From Oscheius sp. JU75 (Eukaryota; Nematoda; Chromadorea; Rhabditida; Rhabditidae), in NCBI GenBank assembly GCA_037178855.1, contig JASJZC010000005.1, positions 682,001-746,000 of the forward strand: a stretch of 64,000 bases of DNA, read 5' to 3'. Below are positions 46,828-59,700 of the stretch, piece after piece. The notes beneath the pieces were generated by a model that was not told where the DNA came from, did no database searches, and was given only the letters and a program-made list of their open reading frames with translations. Every line of letters begins with the position of its first letter. Positions within the stretch are counted from its first letter, which is position 1. The position numbers were made by a program, and so were the translations under genes.

Positions 46828-47759
46828 AGCGTCCCAGGATTATTTTGAAACTATTTCCTCGCTTTCCTTGATCATTCCCCCTAGTTTTTCTTCCCATCTT
46901 TGTCAAGATCGCTTTGTGATAGTCCCTCTAGGCCGGTACTTCCCCCTTTTTTTTAACCTAACATGTTTCACTCATACTGTCTCTGGCTATTTTCTGTAGC
47001 GGTGTCCATCCTGTACGGTTATTTCCCTTCCACTGACTGTCGTTCTGCCAGTAGAACACTGTTTTCTGTGTAAAAATGAGCAGAAGTAATAATTAGAAGA
47101 GTAGGTGAACGAGAGTAAAAGACTTATTTCACAAAACAATTCAGAAACAGGGACCGGGACAGAGACACAGGGAGAGAGATACAGAGACATATAAGAGGAA
47201 CAGGGAAGTTCTAGCCATTGCAATTGGATACAGAAACACTAACAAAGTCAACAGAAACTAGCGCGGAGTCAGAACTACGAGAACAACAAAGAAAGAGCAT
47301 CCGGGGCCTTTCCACCTGTAGCTTCCACCGTAACAGAACAGACATTCTGTCTTCTCGCACCATTCTGCACAGCTCGTCTTCTTGTCCTCCCCGCATCACT
47401 TGCCCGGATGAATCCTGGAAGCTTGATCAGCTCGTCTTCTTCTTCTCTCTTCATTAGTTTCCGATAGTTTCCTCTCTTCTGAAAACTTCGGACAACAAAA
47501 GAATTGGAAAGGTGTCTCTGCCTCTGTTCTACTGTATACACCATCTTTGACAGGCCCTGTCTCTCTGTATCTGCAACTGTTTCTCTGTTCCATCTGTACC
47601 GTCTTCCAAAGAGCATTTTGTTGGCAAAAGTCTTTATTAGAGGCTGTGTATCAAATTCGACAGGCTTGAGCGCGAAAAGGGGCATAGTAGTCTGTAAATT
47701 CTCTGCGAGAAGTTATGGGGTGACAGTTTTTGGCATTACGGTAGAAAAATATAGAAGAA
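46828..47759. other. Convergent spacer with GAGACAGA array
   Basis: Positions 47140-47195 are a GAGACAGA array. The 136-codon minus frame in 47275-47685 is judged to be 3' untranslated sequence of the PDZ-LIM gene, whose poly(A) signal lies at 47633-47638. Confidence 0.5.
47633..47638 (-). terminator. Poly(A) signal AATAAA for the PDZ-LIM gene
   Basis: AATAAA on the minus strand, about 120 nt after the stop codon at 47760. Confidence 0.65.
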
Positions 47760-50700
47760 TTAGGCATGCATCTTGCAGAAGGGCTGTCCGTTCTTGGCGT
47801 AAAAGCTCTCTCCCTCCAGATTCGTGTGGCAGCGCTAAATTCCCCGTAATTTATTGAATTTTTTAGTCAAGTTACAGAGCAGTTGAAGCAGTTGGAGTGG
47901 AAGGCCGAGCCGAGAGCCTCGACCCAACGATCACCCGCCTCAATCGGGTACTTGCAGCTTACACACTTCGTCGTGAACAGCTGGTTCCAGTCTGAAAAAC
48001 TTTTTTTTCTATCTCTCTCTGTCTCTCTGTCCCTGTGTCTCTCTATCTCTTTGTTTTTTTTTTCTCTCTCTCTCTCTCTCTGTCTCCCCTCGAAAATCTA
48101 CCTTGTTCACAATAGGGCTGTCCATTTTCCAAGTAGAAGGCGCTGTTGCCGAAGGGCTTGTGGCAATGGGCACAGGTGAAGCAGGTCGGATGCCATTTCT
48201 TGTGCAGGGCGTTCAGACAGTCCTGTAAATGAAACAGTTCCTAATCACATGCGACTTACAGAAGTGATAGGCTTGGCGCACTTGGCACATCGGGGGGCAA
48301 TGTGACTCTCGAAGCAGCCCTCGCAGTATTTCTGGCCATTCTCTTCCACAAAGCCACATTCTAGAAGACGACGTCCACAGCTGCGATTGGCACAGACAAA
48401 GTGCTCAGGGCACCAGGCGAGACCCGTCGCCAGGACAAAGGCTCCCCTGAAAGATGTTTTTGGTAGCTGTGTTTGTTTCAAAACCGTGACCTGTCTGTCT
48501 AGTACTTCTTTTGAAGGCATTTGTTCATTTATGATATTAATGAAACATTCTTCAAACACGATCCGAGAGTCCCGAACTTTGCAAGAAGTCTACGGTACTT
48601 GTATAGGGTCGGTGAAACAATAACGAAAACCATGGCGTAAGTACCATGTTATTTCCAAATACTACTCCATTCTTCCCACCCATTCACATGTAAACGAAGA
48701 GATCGGCATTGTGAAGAAAAATTCATCAAATTTTCTTGATCGAGTGAACAATTCGGATGATTTTTCGAGTTTCAGGGTACAAAAAAACTCACTTGATCTG
48801 CTGTTTGCAGGCCTCACAGTACGGAATCCTGCCCCCATAGCTGGCAGTATTGTGGCTAGACACCGCACCGCTTCGTCCTCCAGTGGCATGGCCATTGGCC
48901 ATGCCATTGGTAGTTGTAGTTGTAGTTTTCTCGAAGGTCGAGCGGGAGAAGTTCTGCTGCTGCGAGCCTAAATTCGGAGTTTTTAAGCAAAAGTAGATGA
49001 AGAAGGGGGTGAACATGCAACACTTAGACATAGAAATGATACTCTTCTGAGCCTTTTCCAACTGCTTGGATAGCTTCTCTCCAGGAGTCAGCTTGATGGC
49101 GTCGAGCTCTTCCAGAGCCGAGGTGAGGCTGAAAAATGGGATTGGGTTAGGATAAACTGTGATAGACATCTTTGCACAGTCTTATACAGTTTTTGAAACA
49201 AGTAGAAACGAGAGTTTTGATTATTAGTTTAATCGCGCGACAGGCTACAAGCAGTGTTCATTGACAAGATGTTAGGCTGATATAATTATGGTGAAACATT
49301 GGGTAGTTGTAAACGTCATGCGATTGAGTCAGTCCCTGATGACCACTTTTTCTCCTGAAACTCAGTTTGTCCCATTTTCTGTCTCTCTGTATGAATTGTA
49401 CTGCAACAGTTCCTCGACGTCAAAGAGTCTTTGAAACTTCTCTAACGATAGTTGGGTTTTCATAGTTATATATTCGTCCACTATCTGTTTTGCAGTGCAG
49501 TGCGAATAGCGGACATGTCATAGATCCTATGTATGCTTCAAGATATGCTGATAGGCTGCAAGATTTCTTTTTTGGAAATTTTTAGACAATGCTTTAGAGT
49601 CAATTAGACTCGTGGCACAAGTTCTTGGAGTTTTCCAGATGTATTTGGCTTCACAGTACCCCTATAGCATAAATATTTATGCCTTCACTGTCATGGCAGA
49701 TCTATGTCTATTGAAACCAAAAACCTAACCAACCTGTCAGTCTTGACAATACTCGAGTTCCTGGGTGGAGGTGTCGGCGCCCTGACCATTCTCTCAATCT
49801 CTTGTTCCTGCTCAGGTTCCATGGTCCTCAAATAGACAATGGCCGATTGCAGGAGTCCGGCCAGCTGTTCTTGCTGCTCTTCCAGAGCCTTCTGGTGTCT
49901 CTCAATGCATTCTATGGCTCTCTGTCGGTCGGTATCTTCCATCCCTCGAAGATCATTCAATCTGGCGTGAAGGGCAGCTACCATAGCCAGATCACGTTCG
50001 GATTGCTCCTCGTCCCCGAGCAGGATGGCTGCCTGTTTTTTCCAGTCCGTTTCTTGACCATGGGAATCGGGTAGATTGGGATGGGAAGCCTGGAAATGAA
50101 TTTTTCGATAGACAACCTTGTGAAAGACAGTACTGTAAAGTATATGTGATTTTAGTTATGGAAGGAAGACTTTTTTTGAGACTGTTACTTAGGAAAATAA
50201 AACTGCAAACTGTTTGCTTCTGTGCTTGTATGGTATTTTTGAAACATTTTGTGGAAAGTGTTATTGTCTAATGAACCTGGCCAGATGTTCATGAACTTTA
50301 GGATTTGGGATGATTCTTAAAACACAAAATAATATGACCGAGGTTTGGGTGCCCTTCTACACAAATTGTCGTATTTTCTACTCAAAACCTACGCAACAGT
50401 GCCCTATAAACTTTCCATCTCTTTTATAGGGTTCTTGAAGCACAAAAAAGCCCACCAACCTCTTCACTTCTCGTCTCCTCCTTCCACCTCTCCTCCAACT
50501 TCTTCATCTCCAACTCTTCTTTCATCGCCAACTCGAGCTCTTCCTTCATCCATCGCTCCGCCTCATCCAGATTCTCCTCCAGGTAGATCTCCTCATCGCT
50601 CCGGATCGACTCATCAGCATCGTACCTTGGCGTCAGGTCCGTCTCCGAGTCCTGACTTGTGCCTCGGGACGTGACTGTCAACATGTCGATTTCGTCTACA

Positions 50701-53700
50701 ACGACATCCGTTTGACTCCACGGGATCAGCTCCTCCCGCTTCGAAAAGTCGACCTTTTTTAGAGGCTTGGCTAGCTTCTTCGGGGTGGCGCTCCCGTACG
50801 GTCTCGGGGCCGTATTGACCCCGATCAGCCCTCCATCTCCCAGCTCGGAACTGCTCGGGATGGGACTTCGTGCTAGGACTCTGATTTCCGGTGGAAGTTG
50901 GGCCATTCTCTCAATTCTAGGGCTTTGGAACGGGGTGGGGGAGCTGGTACAGGGGAGACGTCTCTCCTGACCCCGTTCAAACGACTTTTGGCGCTCGAAT
51001 CGAATCACAGGAATCGGTGAGGTCGACGTGTCGACCTTCTCAGGTTCAACGCGGAGAGTCTGGCCGGACTTGGACTCCTCGATTCGGATCTGGGTGACAT
51101 TTTGAGGTGGTTCTGGGCTTTTCGGGCCGGTGATGACCGTCCAATGAATGCCGCTGTTGATTTCGGGAGCGGGTACGATGGGCTCTTGGAACTTCTTGAC
51201 CGGCTCGGGCTGGATCGGGACGAAGCCTTGACTGTTCCTTTGGGCCGTCACGGAGGGAAGAGAAGGGGGTGGGGAGGGGGCCTGAAAAATTTAGTGTTTC
51301 GACAACAAAAGACCGCGAATTGGAATAGTACCTGGAAGATCAGTTCTTATATGGGAGCAGTGAAACAATAAATTCTCTTTTGGAATTCTAAGGAATCTTT
51401 AGGTTTCAATGTCTCTATAGGACCCGTAGGATAACTGTTCAGTGAGGTACACCATTTTGTGATATAGAAAAAAATAGCTATTATGAAACCCCGGAAAAGA
51501 CATTCAGGGCGTGAAATCTAGCAAGGTATGGTTGACATCCCTTCGATTCAAATCTCATATGGTAGCAGTGAAACAAAAAAAGGTTTCCTTTGGAGTGCTG
51601 GAGAAGTGAGGGATCTTGAGGGTTTCAAAGTTACTATGAGTATCTAGGGCGACTACCAGTATTGTCTTGGGCTCACTCTTTTGCAGAAAAAAATTTCGAG
51701 TTTTCGGTTTTTTAACAGCCATCTCCACCAACTGCTTCAAAAATGACTAAAAACGTAAGGAATTATTATCAAATTATAGAGGAGAAACACTAGCCATATA
51801 TTCCAGTTTGAAACATTCTTAAAACAAACTTTGAAAAAACCCACCACTGGAGCATATCCATGGACTCCTTGCGGGAAAATGTCTCCCATCTGCTCCTTCG
51901 GTTCTTTCTTCACCTCTTCCAACCTCTTGAAGCCCTTCTTCACGTCGCTCTCCGAGATTTTCGATTTCCTCCGGTTGCTCCTCTTGATCTTTTTCTCGTC
52001 CTTCTGGATCATCTCCTGAAGACTTTCGGGCTCCTTCTCCTTCTTTGTCTGACCGGCTGGATCGATCTGCCAATAGCGATTCTTGACCCCAGTTTCCGGA
52101 GGGGGCCAGGGACGAGGAGCCCTACTTGCTCTTCTGGGACTGACAGCGTCCCGAATGCTGCTCGGAACCCGAGAGTTTTCTGGAAAAGAGGTGGACTGGA
52201 CAGGGACAGGGACGGACCTTGAGACACGGACAGAGACAGAGATGGTACGGTTATACCTGGTGGAGGATTGCTGGGCGGAGGGGGTGGCGGAGCCTGAACT
52301 TGAGGTGGTGGAGGAGCTGGAACCGAGATGACAGGCACTGGTCGGGGACTGACAGGACGAAGATGCTGGTCACTGCCGTAGCTGGCATAACTGCCTCCTG
52401 AAGGTCCGAGGTTGGGATTGGTGGGGACTCCACGGTTGTGAGGGCTGGAAATGGAGAGCATTAGGTACTGTCTCTGTCTCTGACAGGAAGGCTATAGAAA
52501 GTCTAATATAACTTGTTTCGATCAGGAATTCAGTTCAAAGACCGAACCCATAAAGCTGGAAGTGCCTCTCTCTATTCATAATCAGTAGTTATTACGTACT
52601 TTCTCAAGGCACTGACATCGGAGACGGTCATAAAAAGCTGTGTCAAGCCTATTCAATTAGGCTTTATTTATGGGTCGAGTACGCTGACTCAAGACTGCTG
52701 TATCTGTCTCTTTGTCTCTAAAACCAGTGCTATTCAGAGCTCAATCCATCAATTTTCCACTCATACATTTTCGATTTCTGTTGTTTTCCCCCTCCTCGAA
52801 CCCTGCGGTAGGTCCCTTTCTCCTATTTTCTCAGCGCGCTAATTGGCTCAAAATGGGGGACCACAAGAACGCCAGTGACATCCAAATTGACCTAGTCAAT
52901 TATCAAAGTACATTAGCTTAGTGTTTTAGACAGCAGGAAGTCTAGGCAAATTCTCTATTTTGGCTTTTCATCTTTTACTACATACTGAAACAGTGAAACT
53001 TTGACTACTTTTAGAGACATTAACAGACTAACCCCTCTCCTCACTTTTCTCCCCAAATTGTTTGGATCCCCAAACTAATCCTGGTTGGTCTCTCACTGGG
53101 CAAGAACACTGTTTACGCGTGTCTGTTCAACAAAACTAAGCCAGGTTCTTTTCATTGTAAATTATGGGGTCGGAAAAACCGGGAGGGGATGGGGTACCAC
53201 GCAAAAATTCTATATCTGTCTCTCTGTTTCTCTGTCTCTCTATCTCCCTGCCTCTCTCTTACCTAATAGGTCCCTGGGTCTTCGGGTTGCTGACATGCAC
53301 ATTGACCTGGCTGTGATTCGAGTTGATCTGAGTCACTCCCGGGCTGACTGGTCGTCTTCCCAGGATTTCCGGCTGATAGAATCCCCTTACTCCTTCTTCC
53401 CTGCGAACTGGCTGAGCCGCAGTCGGGCTGGAACGCCTGAAAACAATGAGGGTCTTCTGACGAATTAATTGACAAGAAAATTTTGACATGGCCTGAAAGT
53501 GACATTTCTTAGAGAACCTTGGATATTTTTGCTTGTTTGGACATTGACAGCGAGACGTCATTGTTTATTTTAGTGAGAAGGGACTTAGGGGTCTCTTTGT
53601 CTTTTTCTGTCAGGAGGTAGCGGTGGGGTTGGATTTTAGAGAAAAGAGGCGGGACCACATGGTCTGACCTTGCTAGAATCCCAGTTCTACAATTTCCAGT

Positions 53701-56700
53701 TTCTTTCACTCTTTATATCACAAATTATCCCAGCTTTCGACCTAAAGCGTGCAGGTCATCAATTTTGCCCTTCAAGTATTCCAAATTTCCTATATATCTA
53801 TTGGGTATACGACAGTTTCTTGTTATGAAGCAAAGGATGACAAAGCTAGATATTGTTTCAAAGGCACTGTAAACTCTCGGTGCTGTATTAAAACGCGATT
53901 TGATAAAACTTTCAAAGAAAACCGTTACCTCCAATATTTAGCGTCGCCTTCTATTGTATTTTGTCATTTTGTTTCAGTACATGGGATTTTGTCAGTTAGC
54001 TTACGAAGTTTTTTGAGCTTTCGATTCGATTTTCTCTGAAGTTCAGGACAACTTACTATACAGTAGGCAGATGAGACAATGCACGGTTTCGAATAATATG
54101 GGCTATTTATAATTCAAACTCCATTTTTCATGTTTTGATGTCTCCCGGGGTGGGCGGAAATCTGTGCTCTCTCTAAATAGCCTACTCAAGAAGCGGGAAG
54201 GTATGCATGAGAGAGGCTGCTCTCTCTCTCTCTGCATCATACACCCGCACAAGTCCCTTCTTTTTACTCTATTTTAAGAGTGACTAGCAAGTGGGGCTAT
54301 ATATGGAAAAGTGGGGTAGGAAAGAAGAGTAAGTACAACATGGTGCTAACACTTGTACCTTTGAAAAGTTGTAGTTTCAAAGCAAGGCTAAAGTGGTTTT
54401 TTTCTATAGAATCAGATAGTTACTAGGCTGTCGAGACGGTACGGTTGATCAGTTCCCATCGAGGTTGAAGGGAGAAGACGGCTATTTGTAGAATGGTTGA
54501 AACACTTCGATCAGCTATGGCTCGCTTGCGTTGAGCTGTCTGTATCTCTTCCATCAGTTTTATGCGAAGTGTGAAACAAGTTTCCTTCGACTTTTAAGCA
54601 TTGATAGCAAACGTTTGAAACAAGAAAGGAATATTTTGATTGGCGAAGTTTAGAATAGTTCAGCTATCTTGTCCGCCAGTTTATGCAAGCTCACAACTAG
54701 TGAGACTCGGCACAGCTGCAGTTTTTGGTCTACCCTACAACTTTAGGAACATCGATAGGCTTGAAATAAGGGGTTAACTCCCAAAAAATAGTTCTGAGCT
54801 GCCTCTCTTGATATTAGTTTCAAATTTTGTTCAGATAACTGCCAAATGGGAAAAGCAACGCTTCACGTCGCTGTCCCTATATATCATGCACTTGAAACAT
54901 TTACGAATACTTTGACACACTCGAAAGTTTAACCAAATTCTTCAAGAGAAAAACGTTTTACCCACTTACTTCTGTATTTATAGTCAATGTGAAACTAACT
55001 TTTCTCCGAAAACTGAGCAACATTGAGTAGTTAGAACAGTTACAAATTTGTAGGGTCATTGAAACACTAACATTACAAAGTATGCTCTCGAGCCTTATCT
55101 AAAAGCCCTGTTGTTTCCTGTCCCAGCCCATAGAATCATTTCCTGACCTCCCCTGTGCTTTAGACACTCTCTTCAGCCTCTTCCCTCCCGTCTTGCTAAT
55201 TCATTCCGAACAATTGGACGTCTAATAAGCAGGGGAGAGGAAGGGCATGACGTGTGTTCCGTCGGTCACTTTTTTTTTGCATTTCTTGTGCTTTTTCTGG
55301 AGGCGAGAGAGTGAGATGTACTTCATTGGTTTTGCATGGCCTGGGCGGGCTGGATGGGTTCGTCTCCCGTATGATCTTCTTGCTTTCATGTTTTGGATCA
55401 GGATCCGGGAGAAAGTGAGAAAAAGTCATCTTATATTTCAACAGTTACATAATGATGCGGATCGCGTTTTTTTTTTGTTCGGCCCAGTTTGAGACAATAA
55501 ACTTCCAAATTTTTTTGTTTTAAGCGTAACGCAATACATTGCCGATTATCCCGTCCAGTTATAGAATCGCAGCCATGTGAAAATAATAACGAAGCTGTTA
55601 TTTTCCTAACTTTTGTCTTTGATTGATTGGCGGATCACTGCGTCAAGGAAAAATTAATGTTTCTGCCTGAAGTTATAATCTTTTCTAACTTCCTCACTTT
55701 ACTTATGTTAGCATGTAGAAACAAAAAGAACCTACACAGCCAGATTGGGATCCATCTGGATGGGTCCGAGACCCTTCTTCTGCCGTCCATGAATCTCGCA
55801 GTAGAACTTGTTCTCGATGAAATGGTGTCCCACGTTGCGGAGAGAATTTCCACAGGTGGCACAGCTGAGACAGTCGCCGTGGATCGTCTGGCCGGCAGCC
55901 TTGGCCATCACGCCTCTGTAAAATATTGTCATTTCTCAACGGAATAGGCACTAAAAACACACATTATGGATTTTTTTTGGAATCCAAAACTTTTTTAAAT
56001 GAAATTTATAAATTTCAAGTTCAATTTTTTGTTTCAACCAGTACCCAGTCGAGTGCTGGACTTTTCTGTCCACTAGGTGTTCCTACGAGTATAGCTGGTC
56101 AAGTTACAGACTTCCCAGTAGAACAAGAAGAAAATTGGAGAAAGATGGTCCTCTCCGTTTTTTTTTTTCAATTCCTACACATAAGTAACACGAAATTTTC
56201 AATTTTCTTCTATACTGAGCTTGAAACATTTCATTTCACCCAATTAGCAGCTTTCAAAAATACCTTTGTCAACATTCAAACCCTAGTTTTTAGAAGGAAA
56301 GTCATGTAAGTAGATCCAAAATGCTCTTGCCATTAGGTTCGTGAATATTAAAATTGATACTACTTCGTGATGCAGTAAGACAACCATAACTTTTGCTATA
56401 TACAATCATTGAAACTTTTTCCATTGCGGCTGCAAGGAACGTTTTTTTTGCAAACGAGTCCCGCCACTCTCAAACCGCATATTTTGTATTTTCCGGTACT
56501 GTACACGTATTTCTATGACATCTAAAGTGTGTCCAAACGATTTGCCTTTTGACCAATTTAGGAATTTGGCTCGTAATGTTACTGTCCCTTTTAAAGTACA
56601 CCCTGTTAGAAATGAGGAATTGAATGGGACCAGAATTGGGCTATTCGTGAGCCTTAAAATTTAAAGTAATATGATTCAGTAGTCTTCAAACTAAGACGCG

Positions 56701-59700
56701 TCTATCAACTAAAGAAAAAAGATTGTTTACCTTATATCACATCCCTGAAACACTACTCCGAAAAGCCCCCCACATTCTCCCATCACCCTCCCAAACTATC
56801 GTGCTGACCCCTCCAATTACACTCTCTACCATTTCTCATTACCAGTATAATTATACCCTCCTACTCATTGTTTTCAGTCCTTCTTTCTACTATATAATAG
56901 CCAAACTGGGAAAACGAGAGAGTCACTTTTCAGAATGTCCCCCTCTGCCATTCTTCTCTTCTTGTTCCTCGTCGTCGCCCAGGCCGCTCTCATGCCATAC
57001 GGGGAAGGCTTCAATCGTCTCTCACGCGCCATGAATGAGGAGGGACAGGGTGGGTCGAGAACTTTTGAAACATAAGATTTTTCTCTCGCATCCACAAGAT
57101 GAATATTTTTTTGCTATAGTTCAAGTACATGGTAGCAGTGAGACTTATTGAATTCAATGGCCGAAAAATGCGGAAGATTGATTTTCAGGGAAGTTCGTCG
57201 CGGGACCCAACTACAAAAGTTGTGCCCGAAGACACCCATACATTTGCAATGTTACTGTCCCTTTAATATTCCTGAATATATGATAGTGATGAAACATAGC
57301 GATGGTCAAAAATTTGTTTTGGAACGACATTTTGGAAAGGCATAGGCGCAGAAACCGGCATATTCCGACTTTTGGGTTTTGATAGGAATACAAAGATTTT
57401 GCTGCAAACTGGATCGGTTTTCAATGCCTCATTTTTTTTTACATCCTAGCAATGTAACATTGGATTTAAGAAGAAATTTCAAGTAACTGGTAGACCTTGA
57501 ACTTGTTTGCTTACACGATAGTGTTGAAACAGACGGGGATTCGAAAGTTGAACTGAAACTTTCAGGATACTACGACAGGCGTCTGGACGCTATTCCGATG
57601 AGAAATATCCGCTACTATCGAACTGGCGGAGCCATTCTGCTTGGATAACCACCCCCAAGACAACAACGAAAAGACTGATCGCTCGCCTTTGTGCCATACC
57701 TAACACAAACTTTTTGGTCATATGTCAGTTCCGAGAATAAAGCTACTCCGTGTTTGCCAGAGACAGGAGAGATAATTTGTGTGGCTACATTCCATTCACC
57801 ACAAGCTGAAGGTGAAACAGAAAGTTCCGGTTAGCCTGTAGCATCAACAAAGTTTAGTGTTTTTGGGTCGAGAGCCTCCTGAGATTGACAAATCTCTGTT
57901 GTCCCTGCCTTCTATGGTCAGAATGAAACAAAAACTATTAAATGCGAGGCTAAGATTGAGCTTCGATTGTCTGAAATACTTACAGAATAGGACGTGTGCA
58001 GACGAAGCATACAGGCAGTCCACTAGGGTTGGGATGACTGGACAGGGTGCTGGTGGCTCCGCCGCCTAAAAAACCATGTTAATACGATTTTGCTGTACTT
58101 TAGTGTTGTGCACTAAGACATTCTTTATATATAACAGTACAGATAGAGTTCTTGAAATATTTCAACTTTCACAGGAAGCTTTTCCATTTCCGTGAACAAA
58201 TCACACTGTCTACTTCCCTGATTCATCCATCTACTTTTTTGCACCCGTACCAGTTCTTCCCAACTATAGTTCCAAATCACACAGGTTCAACGGTTGATCC
58301 TCTCCAAAACGGGATGATGACAAACATGCTCGTTATTCGGATCCAAATCTCTTTGGCAAACAGAATCAAAGTACGATCAAATTGTGAACAAAGTGGAGGG
58401 AGACACAGAGACAGAGAGACAGAGAAACAGACAGAGTAAGAGAGACAGAGACAGGGAGACGGAGACTTACGATTGTCTTGTTCCTTGATCAGCCTCAGAG
58501 TCTCCGATTGAAGATAGCCGGGCTGCTGTCCGCTTCCAGATCCGGCGTTCTGCCTGAAAAGCATCAGTTGCGTTTTACTGTTTGCTCAACAGCAATGCTC
58601 TGTACATTCTGTCACTCTCTCCTCTGTCTCCGTCTGTTCATCTGTCCCTCTATCTCTCTGTCTCCCTATCCCTCTGTACCTCTGTCTGGATCAAACAACC
58701 AATCCCAAAGCACTTCAAATCTACAAAAATATTATTATTTACCCCTTCCTGTCCTTTCCTAAACAGTGCACAATTAAATCTCGTCATCACCCGTACTATG
58801 ACAATGGAACCAAACTCACATCGAGCGATCAGGTACAGGGATAGGGAGAGAGGGCGATTAACTGGTTTACTCTCTGTCTATCTCTCGGGGCCATTATCAC
58901 CCCCGGTTACTGGAGAGAGGGATATAAAAGAGCCGAGCCGTACGGGACAGACAGATCTACTAGAAAGATGAAGTTCGTCCTATGTACTATCGCCCTCGTC
59001 GCCACGGCCCTGGCCGCTAGTCAGGCAGAGATTGATGCCAACAAGGCCACTATTGAGAATGTGAGTTATTTTTTAGCTCTTTGGATTTTTGAAAAATGAG
59101 TTTTACAATGCCAAAGTTTACCGGATCATCTCTAGTGTGCCTTATATTTATCATTTTGTTGAAACAGAAAACCACATGTTCGTGAAAAATAGTACTTAGA
59201 ATATCAGATTTAGGCCAAAAGTGCGGTAGAATCATTTTATGGCAAGAGAAAGATGCTAAGATGAGAGCGATGAAAAGAATTTGTTTTGCAAAAATTGAAT
59301 TTTATGCCAAACAAACATGAGGGATAAGATTGGAAACGCAAGAAGCACAATGTAAAGATTTAGTTTCTCCAGTATGTTCCTCAACATCCAAAGAGGTAAT
59401 TATTTTTGTTTTATCACGAGCAAAACATTCACTAGTCGAGCTGGATGACGCGCATAACAAGTAATAAGCAAAAGAATCTTTATCCAGATGGTCAAGGTCC
59501 TCAAGGACGACTCCAAGAGCGCCGAGGAGAAGAAGACCGCCTACACGACTGCCATAAACAGTCTCCAGGGCGACTACAAGACCAAGTACGACACCATGGT
59601 ACAGAGCGTCAAGACTGACGTCAACAACATGCCAGCTGGAGCTGCCAAGGATGCCAGTCAGAAGTTCATTGCCATGTTCGAGAGCGGAGATCTCTTCGGA

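Noticed and set aside
47275-47685. 136-codon minus-strand frame
   Set aside because: Lies downstream of the PDZ-LIM stop, spans its poly(A) signal and has biased composition; probably untranslated.
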